Shown here piece after piece: positions 1-9,488 of a stretch of DNA of 64,000 nt. The notes under the pieces were generated by a model. It saw nothing but the letters and a program-made list of their open reading frames with translations, did no database searches and was not told the origin of the DNA. The position numbers were made by a program, and so were the translations under genes. Source of the stretch: Citrobacter europaeus. Its GTDB lineage: Bacteria > Pseudomonadota > Gammaproteobacteria > Enterobacterales > Enterobacteriaceae. The stretch is taken from NCBI GenBank assembly GCA_020099315.1, contig CP083650.1, positions 1,674,001 to 1,738,000 of the forward strand, written 5' to 3'. Each line of letters starts with the position of its first letter. Position 1 is the first letter of the stretch.

Positions 1-1117
1 CGGAAGCGACGGCATAGACACCAAACTCTTCACGCAGGCGCAGAACCTGCTCTTTGGTCAGGCCGCTGAATGAGAACATGCCGTTCTGTTTGATGATAAA
101 GCTGAAGTCGCGGTTTGCACCTTTCTCCTGCAGCGTATTCACGAACAGTAAACGCATGCGCTGAATGCGTTGGCGCATATCAGTCAGCTCTTGTTCCCAG
201 ATGGCGCGCAGTGCGTCATTGCTCAGAATTGTGGCGACTACGGATGCGCCGTGTGCTGGTGGGTTGGAATAGTTAGCACGAATGGCGGATTTCATCTGGC
301 TAAATGCACGGTCGACGGTTTCAGCATCGGCAGCCACCAGCGTACAGGCACCTACGCGCTCATTGTACAGACCAAAATTCTTGGAATAGGAACTGGCGAC
401 GATCAGCTCTTTGTGCAGCGCTGCGAATGCGCGCAGACCTTCTGCATCTTCTTCCAGACCGCGGGCAAAGCCCTGGTATGCGAAGTCAAACAGCGGCAAC
501 CAACCTTTTTCGACAGAAAGCTGAGCCAGCGTTTGCCACTGCTCCAGCGTAGGATCGATACCGGTTGGGTTATGGCAGCAGCCGTGGAATAACACCACGT
601 CGCCAGCCTGCGCTTCGCTGAGGCTTGCCAGCAGCGCATCAAAATCTAATGAGTGATTCGCCGCATCGTAATAGTTGTATTCACGAACCTCCAGACCGGC
701 AGAGTTAAAGACACTCTTATGGTTTGGCCAGCTAGGATTGCTTACCCATACGCGTTTAGCTGAGGTGTTTTTAGCCAGGAAATCAGCTGCCACACGCAAT
801 GCGCCAGTGCCGCCAGGGGTCTGAGCTGTACGTGCGCGTTTGTCGTTGATAAGCGAACTCTCTTTACCAAACAGTAATTCCTGAGTGCAACGACCAAACT
901 CTGGAATACCGTCGATGCCAAGGTAATTTTTGGTGGTTTCATTTTCCAGTATATATTGCTCGGCTTTTTTAACGCTGGTCAGTACCGGCGTTTTGCCTGT
1001 CTCATCTTTATATACACCGATCCCCAGGTTTATTTTTCCAGGGCGGTCATCGGCACGAAACAAATCAGCCAGACCCAAAATGGGGTCGGCAGGAGCGGCA
1101 GTAATGTTCTCAAACAT
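1..1117 (-). CDS. aspC: Aspartate aminotransferase, 3' end outside window
   Basis: PLP-dependent cytosolic enzyme that interconverts aspartate/2-oxoglutarate and oxaloacetate/glutamate. The frame opens at an ATG at 1117 (MFENITAAPADPILGLADLF) and stays open to the left window edge: 372 codons of the usual 396, so about 24 C-terminal residues are missing. The PLP-lysine segment SYSKNFGLYN reads near 360-390. It lies next to ompF on the same strand, as in E. coli and Salmonella. Nothing looks damaged; the truncation is only the window edge. Confidence 0.97.
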   Translation of the reverse strand, partial: MFENITAAPADPILGLADLFRADDRPGKINLGIGVYKDETGKTPVLTSVKKAEQYILENETTKNYLGIDGIPEFGRCTQELLFGKESSLINDKRARTAQTPGGTGALRVAADFLAKNTSAKRVWVSNPSWPNHKSVFNSAGLEVREYNYYDAANHSLDFDALLASLSEAQAGDVVLFHGCCHNPTGIDPTLEQWQTLAQLSVEKGWLPLFDFAYQGFARGLEEDAEGLRAFAALHKELIVASSYSKNFGLYNERVGACTLVAADAETVDRAFSQMKSAIRANYSNPPAHGASVVATILSNDALRAIWEQELTDMRQRIQRMRLLFVNTLQEKGANRDFSFIIKQNGMFSFSGLTKEQVLRLREEFGVYAVAS

Positions 1118-1247
1118 GACGAGGTTCCATAGTGATAACAGAAGGGAAGTCCGCTATCAGGTTAACGGTAGATTTACAAAATGCCAACCGTTACTGACGA
1201 AAAGCTGAGGTGTTTTTTTAAGACGCAAGAATCCGCTAGCAGAGATA

Positions 1248-1276
1248 AAAAAACAGGACCGAAGTCCTGTTTTTTA
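1248..1276 (-). terminator. Rho-independent terminator of ompF
   Basis: Six-base stem CAGGAC/GTCCTG (1255-1260 with 1265-1270) around a 4-base loop, flanked by an A run and a T run. It lies just after the ompF stop on the minus strand and, given the A/T symmetry, could also work in the other direction. Confidence 0.85.
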
Positions 1277-1300
1277 GGCATTTAACAAAGAGGTCTGCTA

Positions 1301-2377
1301 TTAGAACTGGTAAACGATACCCACTGCAACGGTGTCGTCAGAGCCTACGCCCAGTTTGTTGTCAGAATCGATCTGGTTGATGATGTAATCAACATAGGTG
1401 GACATGTTTTTGTTGAAGTAGTAAGTCGCACCCACTTCGAAGTAGTTCACCAGATCTACGTCGCCGATTCCTTCGATGTCCTTACCTTTAGATTTGGTAT
1501 AGGCGAGGGACGGACGCAGGCCGAAGTCGAACTGGTACTGAGCAACCAACAGCACGTCTTCAGTTTTGTTAGCATAACCGTTAGAGATACGGGTTGCGTT
1601 ACGGGTTTCGCTGTAGTTCGCTGCCAGGTAAATGTTGTTCGCATCGTACTTAACACCGGTCGCCCACTGCTCAGCTTTCGCGCCGCGGCCATAGGCCAGC
1701 TGCTCTTGCGCGTTGGTACGGTCAGCTGCACCGTAAGCACCGACGATACCGAAACCATCCATTTCGTAGCTTACGGAACCGCCAACGCCGTCGCCGTTAG
1801 AACGGGTTGGGCTGCTAGAGCGTTCGTTTTTACCCAGGTACTGTACAGCGAAGTTCAGGCCTTCAACCAGACCGAAGAAGTTAGAGTTACGGTAGGTTGC
1901 GAGACCGCCGTTACGCTGGGAGAAGAACTGGTCAGAAGCAGCGGTATCACCACCGAATTCTGGCAGCATATCGGTGTAACCCAGAGCATCGTATACAACA
2001 CCGTAGTTACGACCGTAATCGAAGGAGCCTGCGTCACCAAATTTCAAACCAGCAAACGCCAGACGGGTTTTGTTGCCTTTCTGGGCATCGTCACCGCCTT
2101 CTGCGTTATTGCCGCTGAACTGGTATTCCCACTGGCCGTAACCGGTCAGTTGGTCGTTAATCTGAGTTTCCCCTTTGAAACCAAGACGGGCATAGGTCTG
2201 ATCGCCGTTAGGCGCGTAGGCGTTATCACCGTTGTGCTTGGAAAAATAGTGCAGACCCACAGCTTTACCGTAGATGTCTACTTTGTTGCCATCTTTGTTA
2301 TAAACTTCTGCAGCGTTAGCTGCCCCGGCTACCAGCAGAGCAGGGATAACCACTGCCAGAATATTGCGCTTCATCAT
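1301..2377 (-). CDS. ompF: Outer membrane porin OmpF
   Basis: General diffusion trimeric porin of the outer membrane for small hydrophilic solutes. 358 residues with a signal peptide ending at ANA-AEVYN (about residue 22), a 16-strand barrel sequence, the constriction-loop motif PEFGG and the C-terminal phenylalanine (VYQF) needed for BAM insertion. Two Met codons open the frame; either start leaves the signal peptide intact. Position between aspC and asnS identifies OmpF rather than OmpC. A long upstream region carries the OmpR-type control sites. Loop sequences differ from K-12, as is usual for surface loops. Confidence 0.96.
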   Translation of the reverse strand: MMKRNILAVVIPALLVAGAANAAEVYNKDGNKVDIYGKAVGLHYFSKHNGDNAYAPNGDQTYARLGFKGETQINDQLTGYGQWEYQFSGNNAEGGDDAQKGNKTRLAFAGLKFGDAGSFDYGRNYGVVYDALGYTDMLPEFGGDTAASDQFFSQRNGGLATYRNSNFFGLVEGLNFAVQYLGKNERSSSPTRSNGDGVGGSVSYEMDGFGIVGAYGAADRTNAQEQLAYGRGAKAEQWATGVKYDANNIYLAANYSETRNATRISNGYANKTEDVLLVAQYQFDFGLRPSLAYTKSKGKDIEGIGDVDLVNYFEVGATYYFNKNMSTYVDYIINQIDSDNKLGVGSDDTVAVGIVYQF

Positions 2378-2486
2378 TATTTATTACCCTCATCGGTTTT
2401 TATATGACACCTGCCACTGCCGCCAATAAATTCCGTCAATAAAAATTTACGGAACTATTGATGAGAGTTTGGTGTCTTTATGTGTC

Positions 2487-2590
2487 TGACAGGCATCTTT
2501 CCATTCAAACTAACGTTTCGCTACCGTCAAAGTGCTACAAAGATAAAGATTTAGTTTCAAAAAGAAAAAATGTGTAACTAAATGTTATTT
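2487..2590 (-). promoter_or_regulatory. ompF promoter with OmpR boxes F1-F3
   Basis: Reading the minus strand, the sequence follows the E. coli ompF promoter closely: a -10 AAAGAT at 2495-2500, a predicted start about 110 nt ahead of the ATG, and three tandem 20-bp OmpR-type elements between about 2530 and 2590 (the element next to the promoter, TCTTTATCTTTGTAGCACTT, is at 2530-2549). OmpR-P control by osmolarity is known for this promoter; here it is inferred from sequence likeness. The rest of the gap up to asnS (2,600-2,930) is AT-rich; I see no gene in it, though it may hold the distal OmpR site and IHF contacts. Confidence 0.8.
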
Positions 2591-2934
2591 TTGTGCAACT
2601 TTGTGAACAACTTCAAACTTCAGATGTCTCTGCGCTAAAAATCACCGCTTCTATTTCTATTTATATGATTTTCTTATGTTTAATTTAGATAACCCCCATT
2701 TTTCTCTGATCTGACAGGAAGTTTCTGTTTTACAGATGGCTATTTTTGGACGTCCGGAGCGCCGTGCAAATGGTTAGAAAATGTACTATTTAGTCAGAAA
2801 ATGCTAATCCACAATAAAAATACTGATTATTTTTTGTTCAAATGTGTTGCGGTGAAATATTACGTAACAGGAAGGGAGAAGAGGAAGGGTTGTGTTTAAC
2901 GCGGGAGGGGGATCCCAAAATGTGATGTGGCTAT

Positions 2935-2962
2935 AAAAAAGGCCAGCAATGCTGGCCTTTGT
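2935..2962 (-). terminator. asnS terminator
   Basis: GGCCAGC/GCTGGCC hairpin (2941-2947 with 2951-2957) with AAAAAA on one side, which becomes a U run when read on the minus strand, just after the asnS stop. Confidence 0.85.
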
Positions 2963-2976
2963 TTCTAAATGCAGGT

Positions 2977-4377
2977 TTAGAACGTAGCGTTACGCGGGGT
3001 ACGCGGGAACGGAATAACATCACGGACGTTCTGTACGCCGGTAACGTAAGCGATCAGACGCTCGAAGCCCAAACCGAAGCCGGAATGTGGCACGGTACCG
3101 TAGCGACGCAGGTCGCGATACCACCAGTAATCTTCTTTGTTCAGACCCATCTCCAGCATACGGGCATCCAGTACGTCCAGACGCTCTTCACGCTGAGAAC
3201 CACCGATGATTTCACCGATTCCCGGAGCCAGTACGTCCATTGCTGCAACGGTTTTACCGTCTTCGTTAAGGCGCATATAAAACGCTTTGATATCTTTCGG
3301 GTAGTTTTTAACCACCACCGGCGCTTTAAAATGCTCTTCAGCAAGGTAACGTTCGTGTTCAGAAGACAAGTCCACACCCCAGTAAACTGGGTTTTCAAAC
3401 TGTTTGCCGCATTTTTCCAGGATGCTAACCGCGTCGGTGTAATCCACCTGAGCGAAGTCTGCGTCAATGAAACGTTCCAGGCGCGAAATCGCGTCTTTGT
3501 CGACACGTTCAGCGAAGAATTTCATGTCATCTGCACGCTCTGCCAGTACGGCTTTAAACGCGTACTTCAGCATCGCTTCAGCCAGAGCTGCAACATCGTT
3601 CAGGTCGGCGAAAGCCACTTCTGGCTCCAGCATCCAGAACTCTGCCAGGTGACGGCTGGTGTTAGAGTTTTCTGCACGGAACGTCGGACCAAAGGTATAA
3701 ATTTTGGACAGGGCGCAGGCATAGGTTTCACCGTTCAACTGACCAGAAACGGTCAGGAAGGCTTCTTTACCAAAGAAGTCTTTATCGAAGTCGACTTTGC
3801 CCTGATCGTTACGCGGCAGGTTTTCCAGATCCAGCGTAGACACTCGGAACATTTCACCGGCACCTTCCGTATCGGAAGCGGTGATCAACGGAGTCGATAC
3901 CCAAAAGAAACCCTGCTCGTGGAAGAAACGATGCAGAGCTTGCGCCAGCGTATGGCGTACACGCGCGACTGCACCAATCATGTTGGTACGCGGACGCATG
4001 TGCGCCACTTCACGCAGATACTCAATGCTGTGACGCTTAGCTGCCATTGGGTAGGTGTCAGGATCTTCAACCCAGCCCGTTACTTCAACCTCAGTGGCCT
4101 GAATTTCAAAGCTCTGTCCTTGTCCAGGTGATGCAACGACTTTACCCGTTACGATAACTGAACAACCCGTCGTCAGGCGCAGTACGTCCTGATTGTAATT
4201 GGGCAGAGAATTATTGATGACGGCCTGTACAGGATCAAAGCAGGAACCGTCATAAACGGCGAGGAAGGAGATGCCAGCTTTTGAATCTCGGCGGGTACGC
4301 ACCCATCCGCGCACGGTGACTTCGCTGTCAACGGCTACGCGGCCCTGGAGTACGTCGGCTACAGGCACAACGCTCAT
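2977..4377 (-). CDS. asnS: Asparaginyl-tRNA synthetase
   Basis: Class IIb aminoacyl-tRNA synthetase that charges tRNA-Asn with asparagine using ATP, in the cytosol. 466 residues, the E. coli length, from the ATG at 4377 (MSVVPVADVLQGRVAVDSEV), which has an AGAGAG-type ribosome binding site. An in-frame ATG 12 codons upstream is not used in relatives. An N-terminal OB fold for the anticodon (about 15-100) precedes the catalytic domain, which has motif 2 (FRAENSNTSRHLAEFWMLE) and motif 3 (GFGLGFERLI). Followed by its own terminator. Confidence 0.97.
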   Translation of the reverse strand: MSVVPVADVLQGRVAVDSEVTVRGWVRTRRDSKAGISFLAVYDGSCFDPVQAVINNSLPNYNQDVLRLTTGCSVIVTGKVVASPGQGQSFEIQATEVEVTGWVEDPDTYPMAAKRHSIEYLREVAHMRPRTNMIGAVARVRHTLAQALHRFFHEQGFFWVSTPLITASDTEGAGEMFRVSTLDLENLPRNDQGKVDFDKDFFGKEAFLTVSGQLNGETYACALSKIYTFGPTFRAENSNTSRHLAEFWMLEPEVAFADLNDVAALAEAMLKYAFKAVLAERADDMKFFAERVDKDAISRLERFIDADFAQVDYTDAVSILEKCGKQFENPVYWGVDLSSEHERYLAEEHFKAPVVVKNYPKDIKAFYMRLNEDGKTVAAMDVLAPGIGEIIGGSQREERLDVLDARMLEMGLNKEDYWWYRDLRRYGTVPHSGFGLGFERLIAYVTGVQNVRDVIPFPRTPRNATF

Positions 4378-4513
4378 AATATTCTCTCTGTTAATAGTCG
4401 GATATATAAACACATGTCCACCCGTAATGGGGGGATACCTATGTTACCTGGCATCTGCAATCAGACAAGCAGAATTCGTAGCTGGAGTGAAAGATTTCGG
4501 AAATAAACGCGAA

Positions 4514-4536
4514 TAAGGGAGCCAAAATGGCTCCCT
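4514..4536 (-). terminator. pncB terminator hairpin
   Basis: Nine-base stem AGGGAGCCA/TGGCTCCCT (4516-4524 with 4528-4536) just beyond the pncB stop codon on the minus strand, with only a short T-rich tail. Confidence 0.6.
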
Positions 4537-4543
4537 GGAAGGC

Positions 4544-5746
4544 TTAACTGGCTTTTTTGATATGCGGGAGATCGAAGGCTTTGCGCAGTGCGCGAACAAA
4601 CGCTTTATCATGGCAGATGGTTTTACCCGGGCTGTCAGATAACTTCGCTACTGGTTTGCCGTTACACTCCACCAGTTTGATAACGATATTGAGCGGCTTA
4701 ACCTGGGGAATATCGCAGGTTAGTCGTGTCCCAATGCCAAAACTCAACTGCACGCGAGAAGAGAAGTGGCGGTATAGCTCAATCGCTTTTTTCAGATCGA
4801 GATTATCTGAAAACACCAGCGTTTTGCTCAGCGGATCAATACCCAGTTTTTCATAATGGGCGATGGCTTTTTCACCCCATTCCACCGGGTCGCCAGAGTC
4901 ATGGCGTAAACCCTGATAGCGGGTAGCGAACTCAACGCCAAAGTCGCGTAAAAACGCGTCCATGGTGATGCAGTCGGTCAATGCAATGCCGAGTTGGTCA
5001 GGATATTCATTTAACCATGCGGCCAGCGCAACGCGCTGGCTGGTGGCAAGCTCAGGGCTGATTTGCTGATGAGCCTGGAACCACTCATGCGCCTGCGTAC
5101 CCATTGGGGTTAATGACAGGCGGCGGGCCAGATCGTAGTTACTGGTGCCGACAAACCAGGACTCTTGCTGCAGGCGTTTAACGATAGCTTGCTGCACTTC
5201 ACGCGAAAAACGACGGCGCGTACCGAAATCCATCAGATGGAAGCGAGACATATCGACATCTTTCGTTAAAGCAGAGAATTCTACTAGTTTGCTTTCCAGC
5301 TCATCGAGTGCCTGCGGGACGCCTGATTCAGGTGAACGGTAACGGTGTACCAGCTCACTAATCACCGCCAACAGCGGGACTTCCCACATGATCACTTCAC
5401 GCCACGGACCGGTTAAGCGGATGTTTAGCTTACCGTTATCATTAGTGACGCAAACCTGTTCCGGGTTATAGCGGAAATCACGTAACCAGGTGAGGTAATC
5501 AGCTTTAAAGAAAGGCAGGCCGGAGAGCCACTGGTACTCGTCCTCCTGCAGTCGCAGGTGTTGCATAGCATTCACCTGCTCACGAATAGAATCGGCATAA
5601 ATACCGAGCAGGTCATCGCCACGGCAACGAAATTCAGCCGCTACTTGTACATCATAGTAGTGGTGAAAAACGGCTTGCTGCATATGCAACTTATAAGCGT
5701 CTGTATCCAGCAGCGAGTGCAAAACAGGAGAAGCGAATTGTGTCAT
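4544..5746 (-). CDS. pncB: Nicotinate phosphoribosyltransferase
   Basis: Converts nicotinate plus PRPP (with ATP) to nicotinate mononucleotide in the NAD salvage (Preiss-Handler) pathway. 400 residues from the ATG at 5746 (MTQFASPVLHSLLDTDAYK); the open frame extends 16 codons further up but those codons overlap the promoter. The HDSGDPVEW phosphoribosyl-binding motif sits in the C-terminal half. The gene stands alone between asnS and pepN. Its promoter carries a NadR-type operator, so repression at high NAD is expected, as in Salmonella. Confidence 0.96.
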   Translation of the reverse strand: MTQFASPVLHSLLDTDAYKLHMQQAVFHHYYDVQVAAEFRCRGDDLLGIYADSIREQVNAMQHLRLQEDEYQWLSGLPFFKADYLTWLRDFRYNPEQVCVTNDNGKLNIRLTGPWREVIMWEVPLLAVISELVHRYRSPESGVPQALDELESKLVEFSALTKDVDMSRFHLMDFGTRRRFSREVQQAIVKRLQQESWFVGTSNYDLARRLSLTPMGTQAHEWFQAHQQISPELATSQRVALAAWLNEYPDQLGIALTDCITMDAFLRDFGVEFATRYQGLRHDSGDPVEWGEKAIAHYEKLGIDPLSKTLVFSDNLDLKKAIELYRHFSSRVQLSFGIGTRLTCDIPQVKPLNIVIKLVECNGKPVAKLSDSPGKTICHDKAFVRALRKAFDLPHIKKAS

Positions 5747-5775
5747 AGGTGCGCAGTAGCATCCTCTCACGGGAG

Positions 5776-5793
5776 CGTTTAGTACAATAAACA
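5776..5793. promoter_or_regulatory. NadR operator upstream of pncB
   Basis: CGTTTA-N6-TAAACA inverted repeat 30 bp ahead of the pncB start. It matches the NadR consensus TGTTTA-N6-TAAACA at 11 of 12 positions. NadR represses NAD-synthesis genes including pncB in Salmonella. Confidence 0.8.
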
Positions 5794-6011
5794 ACTAAGA
5801 AAACCGCTGGAGTATACCCTGTTTAGCGATTTATTGAACCCCGATCACACCATAAGCTGTCTTTCTGGTCGAGGGCATTTCGTGCCGCGTGTTATAAAAA
5901 TGTAGCAAAAAGGGTGTTTGTGCCTGAAAAGATGAACATTCTGCGTAGCGCGATTTACGCAACAGGAATAGACTGAAGCCGAGACTCTACCAAAGATGCT
6001 AAAGGTTTTTT

Positions 6012-8624
6012 ATGACACAACAGCCACAAGCCAAATACCGTCACGACTATCGTGCGCCGGATTACCAGATTACTGATATTGACTTGACCTTTGACCTGGA
6101 TGCTGAAAAAACCGTGGTCACCGCAGTGAGCCTGGCTATCCGTCATGGCGCGCCTGATGCGCCTCTGCGCCTGAATGGCGAAGATCTGACTCTGGTGTCG
6201 ATCCACGTGAACGACGAACCGTGGACAGAGTATAAAGAAGAAGAGGGCGCTCTGGTCATCAGTCAACTGCCGGAACGTTTTACGCTGCGTATCGTGAATG
6301 AAATTAGCCCAGCGGCCAATACCGCGCTGGAAGGACTGTACAAGTCCGGCGACGCGCTGTGCACCCAGTGTGAAGCGGAAGGTTTCCGTCATATTACCTG
6401 GTATCTCGACAGGCCTGATGTCCTGGCGCGTTTTACCACCAAAATTATCGCCGATAAAACCCAATATCCGTTCCTGCTCTCCAACGGTAACCGCGTGGCG
6501 CAGGGGGAACTGGAAAATGGTCGTCACTGGGTACAGTGGCAGGATCCGTTCCCGAAACCGTGCTATCTGTTTGCGCTGGTAGCCGGCGATTTCGACGTTC
6601 TTCGCGACATCTTTACTACCCGTTCCGGGCGTGAAGTAGCGCTGGAACTGTACGTCGATCGCGGCAACCTTGACCGCGCGCCGTGGGCGATGACCTCGCT
6701 GAAAAACTCCATGAAATGGGATGAAGAGCGCTTTGGCCTCGAGTATGACCTCGATATCTATATGATTGTCGCCGTGGATTTCTTCAACATGGGCGCGATG
6801 GAGAATAAAGGTCTGAACATCTTTAACTCCAAATATGTGCTGGCACGTACCGATACCGCCACCGACAAAGACTACCTCGATATTGAGCGCGTCATCGGTC
6901 ATGAGTATTTCCACAACTGGACCGGCAACCGCGTGACCTGTCGCGACTGGTTCCAGTTGAGCCTGAAAGAAGGGTTAACCGTGTTCCGCGATCAGGAGTT
7001 CAGTTCCGATCTCGGCTCACGTGCGGTAAACCGGATCAGCAATGTGCGTACCATGCGTGGCCTGCAGTTTGCCGAGGATGCCAGCCCAATGGCGCATCCT
7101 ATCCGTCCGGATATGGTCATCGAAATGAACAACTTCTATACCCTGACCGTGTACGAAAAGGGCGCTGAAGTGATTCGTATGATCCACACCTTGCTGGGTG
7201 AGGCTAACTTCCAGAAAGGGATGCAACTGTACTTTGAGCGTCACGACGGCAGTGCTGCAACCTGTGATGATTTCGTGCAGGCGATGGAAGATGCGTCCAA
7301 TGTCGATCTCTCGCATTTCCGCCGCTGGTACAGTCAGTCCGGTACGCCGATTCTGACCGTGCGTGATGACTACAATCCGTCAACTGAGCAGTACACGCTG
7401 ACTATCAGCCAGCGCACGCCGGCCACGCCGGATCAGGCCGAAAAACAGCCGCTGCATATTCCTTTCGCCCTTGAGTTGTATGACAACGAAGGGAAAGTGA
7501 TCCCGTTACAAAAAGGCGGGCATCCGGTGAATTCCGTACTGAACGTCACTCAGGCAGAGCAGACGTTTGTCTTTGATAACGTCTACTTCCAGCCGGTTCC
7601 GGCGCTGCTGTGCGAATTCTCCGCGCCGGTCAAACTGGAATACAAATGGAGCGATCAGCAACTGACCTTCCTGATGCGTCATGCGCGTAACGATTTCTCT
7701 CGTTGGGACGCGGCGCAAAGCCTGCTGGCGACCTATATTAAGCTTAACGTTTCCCGGCATCAGCAGGGCCAGCCGCTGTCGCTGCCGGTACACGTGGCCG
7801 ATGCATTCCGCGCAATTCTGCTGGATGAGAAAATCGATCCGGCGCTGGCGGCAGAGATCCTGACGCTGCCTTCAGTAAACGAAATTGCAGAACTGTTTGA
7901 TATCATCGATCCGGTGGCGATAACCGAAGTACGCGAAGCGTTAACCCGCACGCTGGCAGCCGAGCTGGCGGATGAATTCCTCGCCATCTATAACGCTAAT
8001 CATCTTGATGAGTACCGCGTTGAGCATGCCGATATTGGCAAGCGTACGCTGCGTAACGCCTGCCTACGTTTCCTGGCCTTTGGCGAAACCCATCTGGCTG
8101 ACACGCTGGTAAGCAAGCAGTACCGCGAAGCCAACAACATGACCGATGCGCTGGCGGCGCTGTCGGCGGCAGTGGCGGCACAACTGCCTTGTCGCGACGC
8201 GCTAATGCAGGAGTATGACGATAAGTGGCACCATGACGGCCTGGTGATGGACAAATGGTTTATCCTGCAATCCACAAGCCCGGCGAGAAACGTGCTGGAA
8301 ACGGTTCGTGGCCTGCTGAATCATCGCTCTTTCAGTATGAGTAACCCGAACCGAATCCGTTCTCTGATCGGTGCCTTTGCGGGTAGCAACCCGGCGGCAT
8401 TCCATGCGGAAGATGGTAGCGGCTATCAGTTCCTGGTCGACATGCTGACTGAACTCAATAGCCGTAACCCGCAGGTGGCGTCACGTCTGATTGAGCCGCT
8501 GATTCGCTTAAAACGTTATGATGCAAAACGTCAGGCGAAGATGCGTGCGGCGCTGGAACAACTGAAAGGTCTGGAGAATCTCTCCGGCGATCTGTTCGAG
8601 AAGATTGACAAAGCGTTAGCCTGA
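6012..8624 (+). CDS. pepN: Aminopeptidase N
   Basis: Zinc M1-family metallopeptidase that removes N-terminal residues from peptides in the cytosol; the main broad-specificity aminopeptidase in E. coli. 870 residues, the E. coli length. The exopeptidase motif GAMEN starts at residue 261 and the zinc motif HEYFH at residue 297, with the third ligand Glu in the following helix (LKEGLTVFRDQEF). The C-terminal half is the helical M1 domain. Divergent from pncB with a 265-bp gap holding both promoters. The 3' end faces ssuB and is separated from it by a REP element and a terminator. Confidence 0.98.
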   Translation: MTQQPQAKYRHDYRAPDYQITDIDLTFDLDAEKTVVTAVSLAIRHGAPDAPLRLNGEDLTLVSIHVNDEPWTEYKEEEGALVISQLPERFTLRIVNEISPAANTALEGLYKSGDALCTQCEAEGFRHITWYLDRPDVLARFTTKIIADKTQYPFLLSNGNRVAQGELENGRHWVQWQDPFPKPCYLFALVAGDFDVLRDIFTTRSGREVALELYVDRGNLDRAPWAMTSLKNSMKWDEERFGLEYDLDIYMIVAVDFFNMGAMENKGLNIFNSKYVLARTDTATDKDYLDIERVIGHEYFHNWTGNRVTCRDWFQLSLKEGLTVFRDQEFSSDLGSRAVNRISNVRTMRGLQFAEDASPMAHPIRPDMVIEMNNFYTLTVYEKGAEVIRMIHTLLGEANFQKGMQLYFERHDGSAATCDDFVQAMEDASNVDLSHFRRWYSQSGTPILTVRDDYNPSTEQYTLTISQRTPATPDQAEKQPLHIPFALELYDNEGKVIPLQKGGHPVNSVLNVTQAEQTFVFDNVYFQPVPALLCEFSAPVKLEYKWSDQQLTFLMRHARNDFSRWDAAQSLLATYIKLNVSRHQQGQPLSLPVHVADAFRAILLDEKIDPALAAEILTLPSVNEIAELFDIIDPVAITEVREALTRTLAAELADEFLAIYNANHLDEYRVEHADIGKRTLRNACLRFLAFGETHLADTLVSKQYREANNMTDALAALSAAVAAQLPCRDALMQEYDDKWHHDGLVMDKWFILQSTSPARNVLETVRGLLNHRSFSMSNPNRIRSLIGAFAGSNPAAFHAEDGSGYQFLVDMLTELNSRNPQVASRLIEPLIRLKRYDAKRQAKMRAALEQLKGLENLSGDLFEKIDKALA

Positions 8625-8647
8625 AACGTTGACCTGTAGTTTAGTAG

Positions 8648-8678
8648 GCCGGATAAGGCGGTAATGCCGCCATCCGGC
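8648..8678. repeat. REP (repetitive extragenic palindrome) element
   Basis: GCCGGATAAGGCG...CGCCATCCGGC imperfect palindrome between the convergent pepN and ssuB genes; this is the classic enterobacterial REP pattern and place. Confidence 0.85.
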
Positions 8679-8681
8679 GAA

Positions 8682-8706
8682 AGGCCCGGGAAGCGCTACC
8701 GGGCCT
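8682..8706 (+). terminator. Terminator between pepN and ssuB
   Basis: AGGCCCGG/CCGGGCCT stem (8682-8689 with 8699-8706) followed by GGTTTTCT. Best placed for pepN, possibly used from both sides. Confidence 0.65.
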
Positions 8707-8720
8707 GGTTTTCTGAGTGT

Positions 8721-9488
8721 TTATCCATGTCGACGGATCGGTTGTTCCGTCTCGCCGCGTTTCATAACCCGGTTCAACACTTCCGCTTCCAGTTCGGCTA
8801 ACCGCACCGATCCCAAACGGCGGGGGCGCTGAATATCCACGGTCAGATCCAGCCCGATTTTGCCATCCTCGATCAACAGCACGCGGTCTGCCATCGCAAC
8901 GGCCTCACTGACATCGTGCGTCACCAGCAGCACCGTAAAGCCGTGATCCTGCCACAGCGAGACAATCAGCTCCTGCATTTCAAGGCGGGTTAAGGCATCG
9001 AGCGCGCCGAGGGGTTCATCCAGCAGCAGTAGACCGGGGCGATGAATTAAAGCCCGCGCCAGGGCCACACGCTGTTTTTGGCCTCCGGACAGAGCGGCAG
9101 GCCATTCCTGAGCACGACTCTCAAGTCCAACTGCGGCCAGCGCATCTCGGGCCGCTCCGCGCCAGTGACCTTTCAGACCCAGGCCCACGTTATCGATAAC
9201 CGTCTTCCATGGCAGCAGACGCGCGTCCTGAAACATCATTCGCGTATCATCCTGAATATCCGCCAACGGGGTGGTTCCGGCAAGTAATGCGCCTGAGGAG
9301 GGGGACTCCAGTCCAGCCAGCAGACGCAGCAACGTGCTTTTACCACCGCCGCTGCGGCCAACCACGGCAACGAATTGTCCGGCCGGAATGTGCAAATTTA
9401 ACTGATTGAGCACTGTATTGGCGGCGTATTGTTTCGTCACGGCGCTCAGCAACAGCGGCGTGCCCTGGTTCAAGCGAGCGGTATTCAT
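8721..9488 (-). CDS. ssuB: Aliphatic sulfonate ABC transporter ATPase
   Basis: Cytosolic ATPase of the SsuABC importer that brings in alkanesulfonates when sulfate and cysteine are scarce. 255 residues from the ATG at 9488; the frame runs open further up through ssuC and is not coding there. Walker A GRSGGGKST, signature LSGGQKQR, Walker B LLLLDEPLGALD and H-loop VTHD are all present. Last gene of the ssuEADCB operon; its start overlaps the ssuC stop by 4 bases (ATGA), a sign of coupled translation. Confidence 0.96.
   Translation of the reverse strand: MNTARLNQGTPLLLSAVTKQYAANTVLNQLNLHIPAGQFVAVVGRSGGGKSTLLRLLAGLESPSSGALLAGTTPLADIQDDTRMMFQDARLLPWKTVIDNVGLGLKGHWRGAARDALAAVGLESRAQEWPAALSGGQKQRVALARALIHRPGLLLLDEPLGALDALTRLEMQELIVSLWQDHGFTVLLVTHDVSEAVAMADRVLLIEDGKIGLDLTVDIQRPRRLGSVRLAELEAEVLNRVMKRGETEQPIRRHG

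Noticed and set aside
1706..2407. 233-codon open frame on the plus strand opposite ompF
   Set aside because: Antisense of the porin gene; mirrors strand-biased codon use.
2959..4131. 390-codon open frame on the plus strand opposite asnS
   Set aside because: Exact antisense of a highly conserved synthetase gene; no ribosome binding site and no recognisable protein. The long frame is a by-product of asnS codon bias.
5955..6914. 319-codon open frame on the minus strand opposite pepN
   Set aside because: Antisense of pepN, including its zinc-site region; no recognisable protein features.
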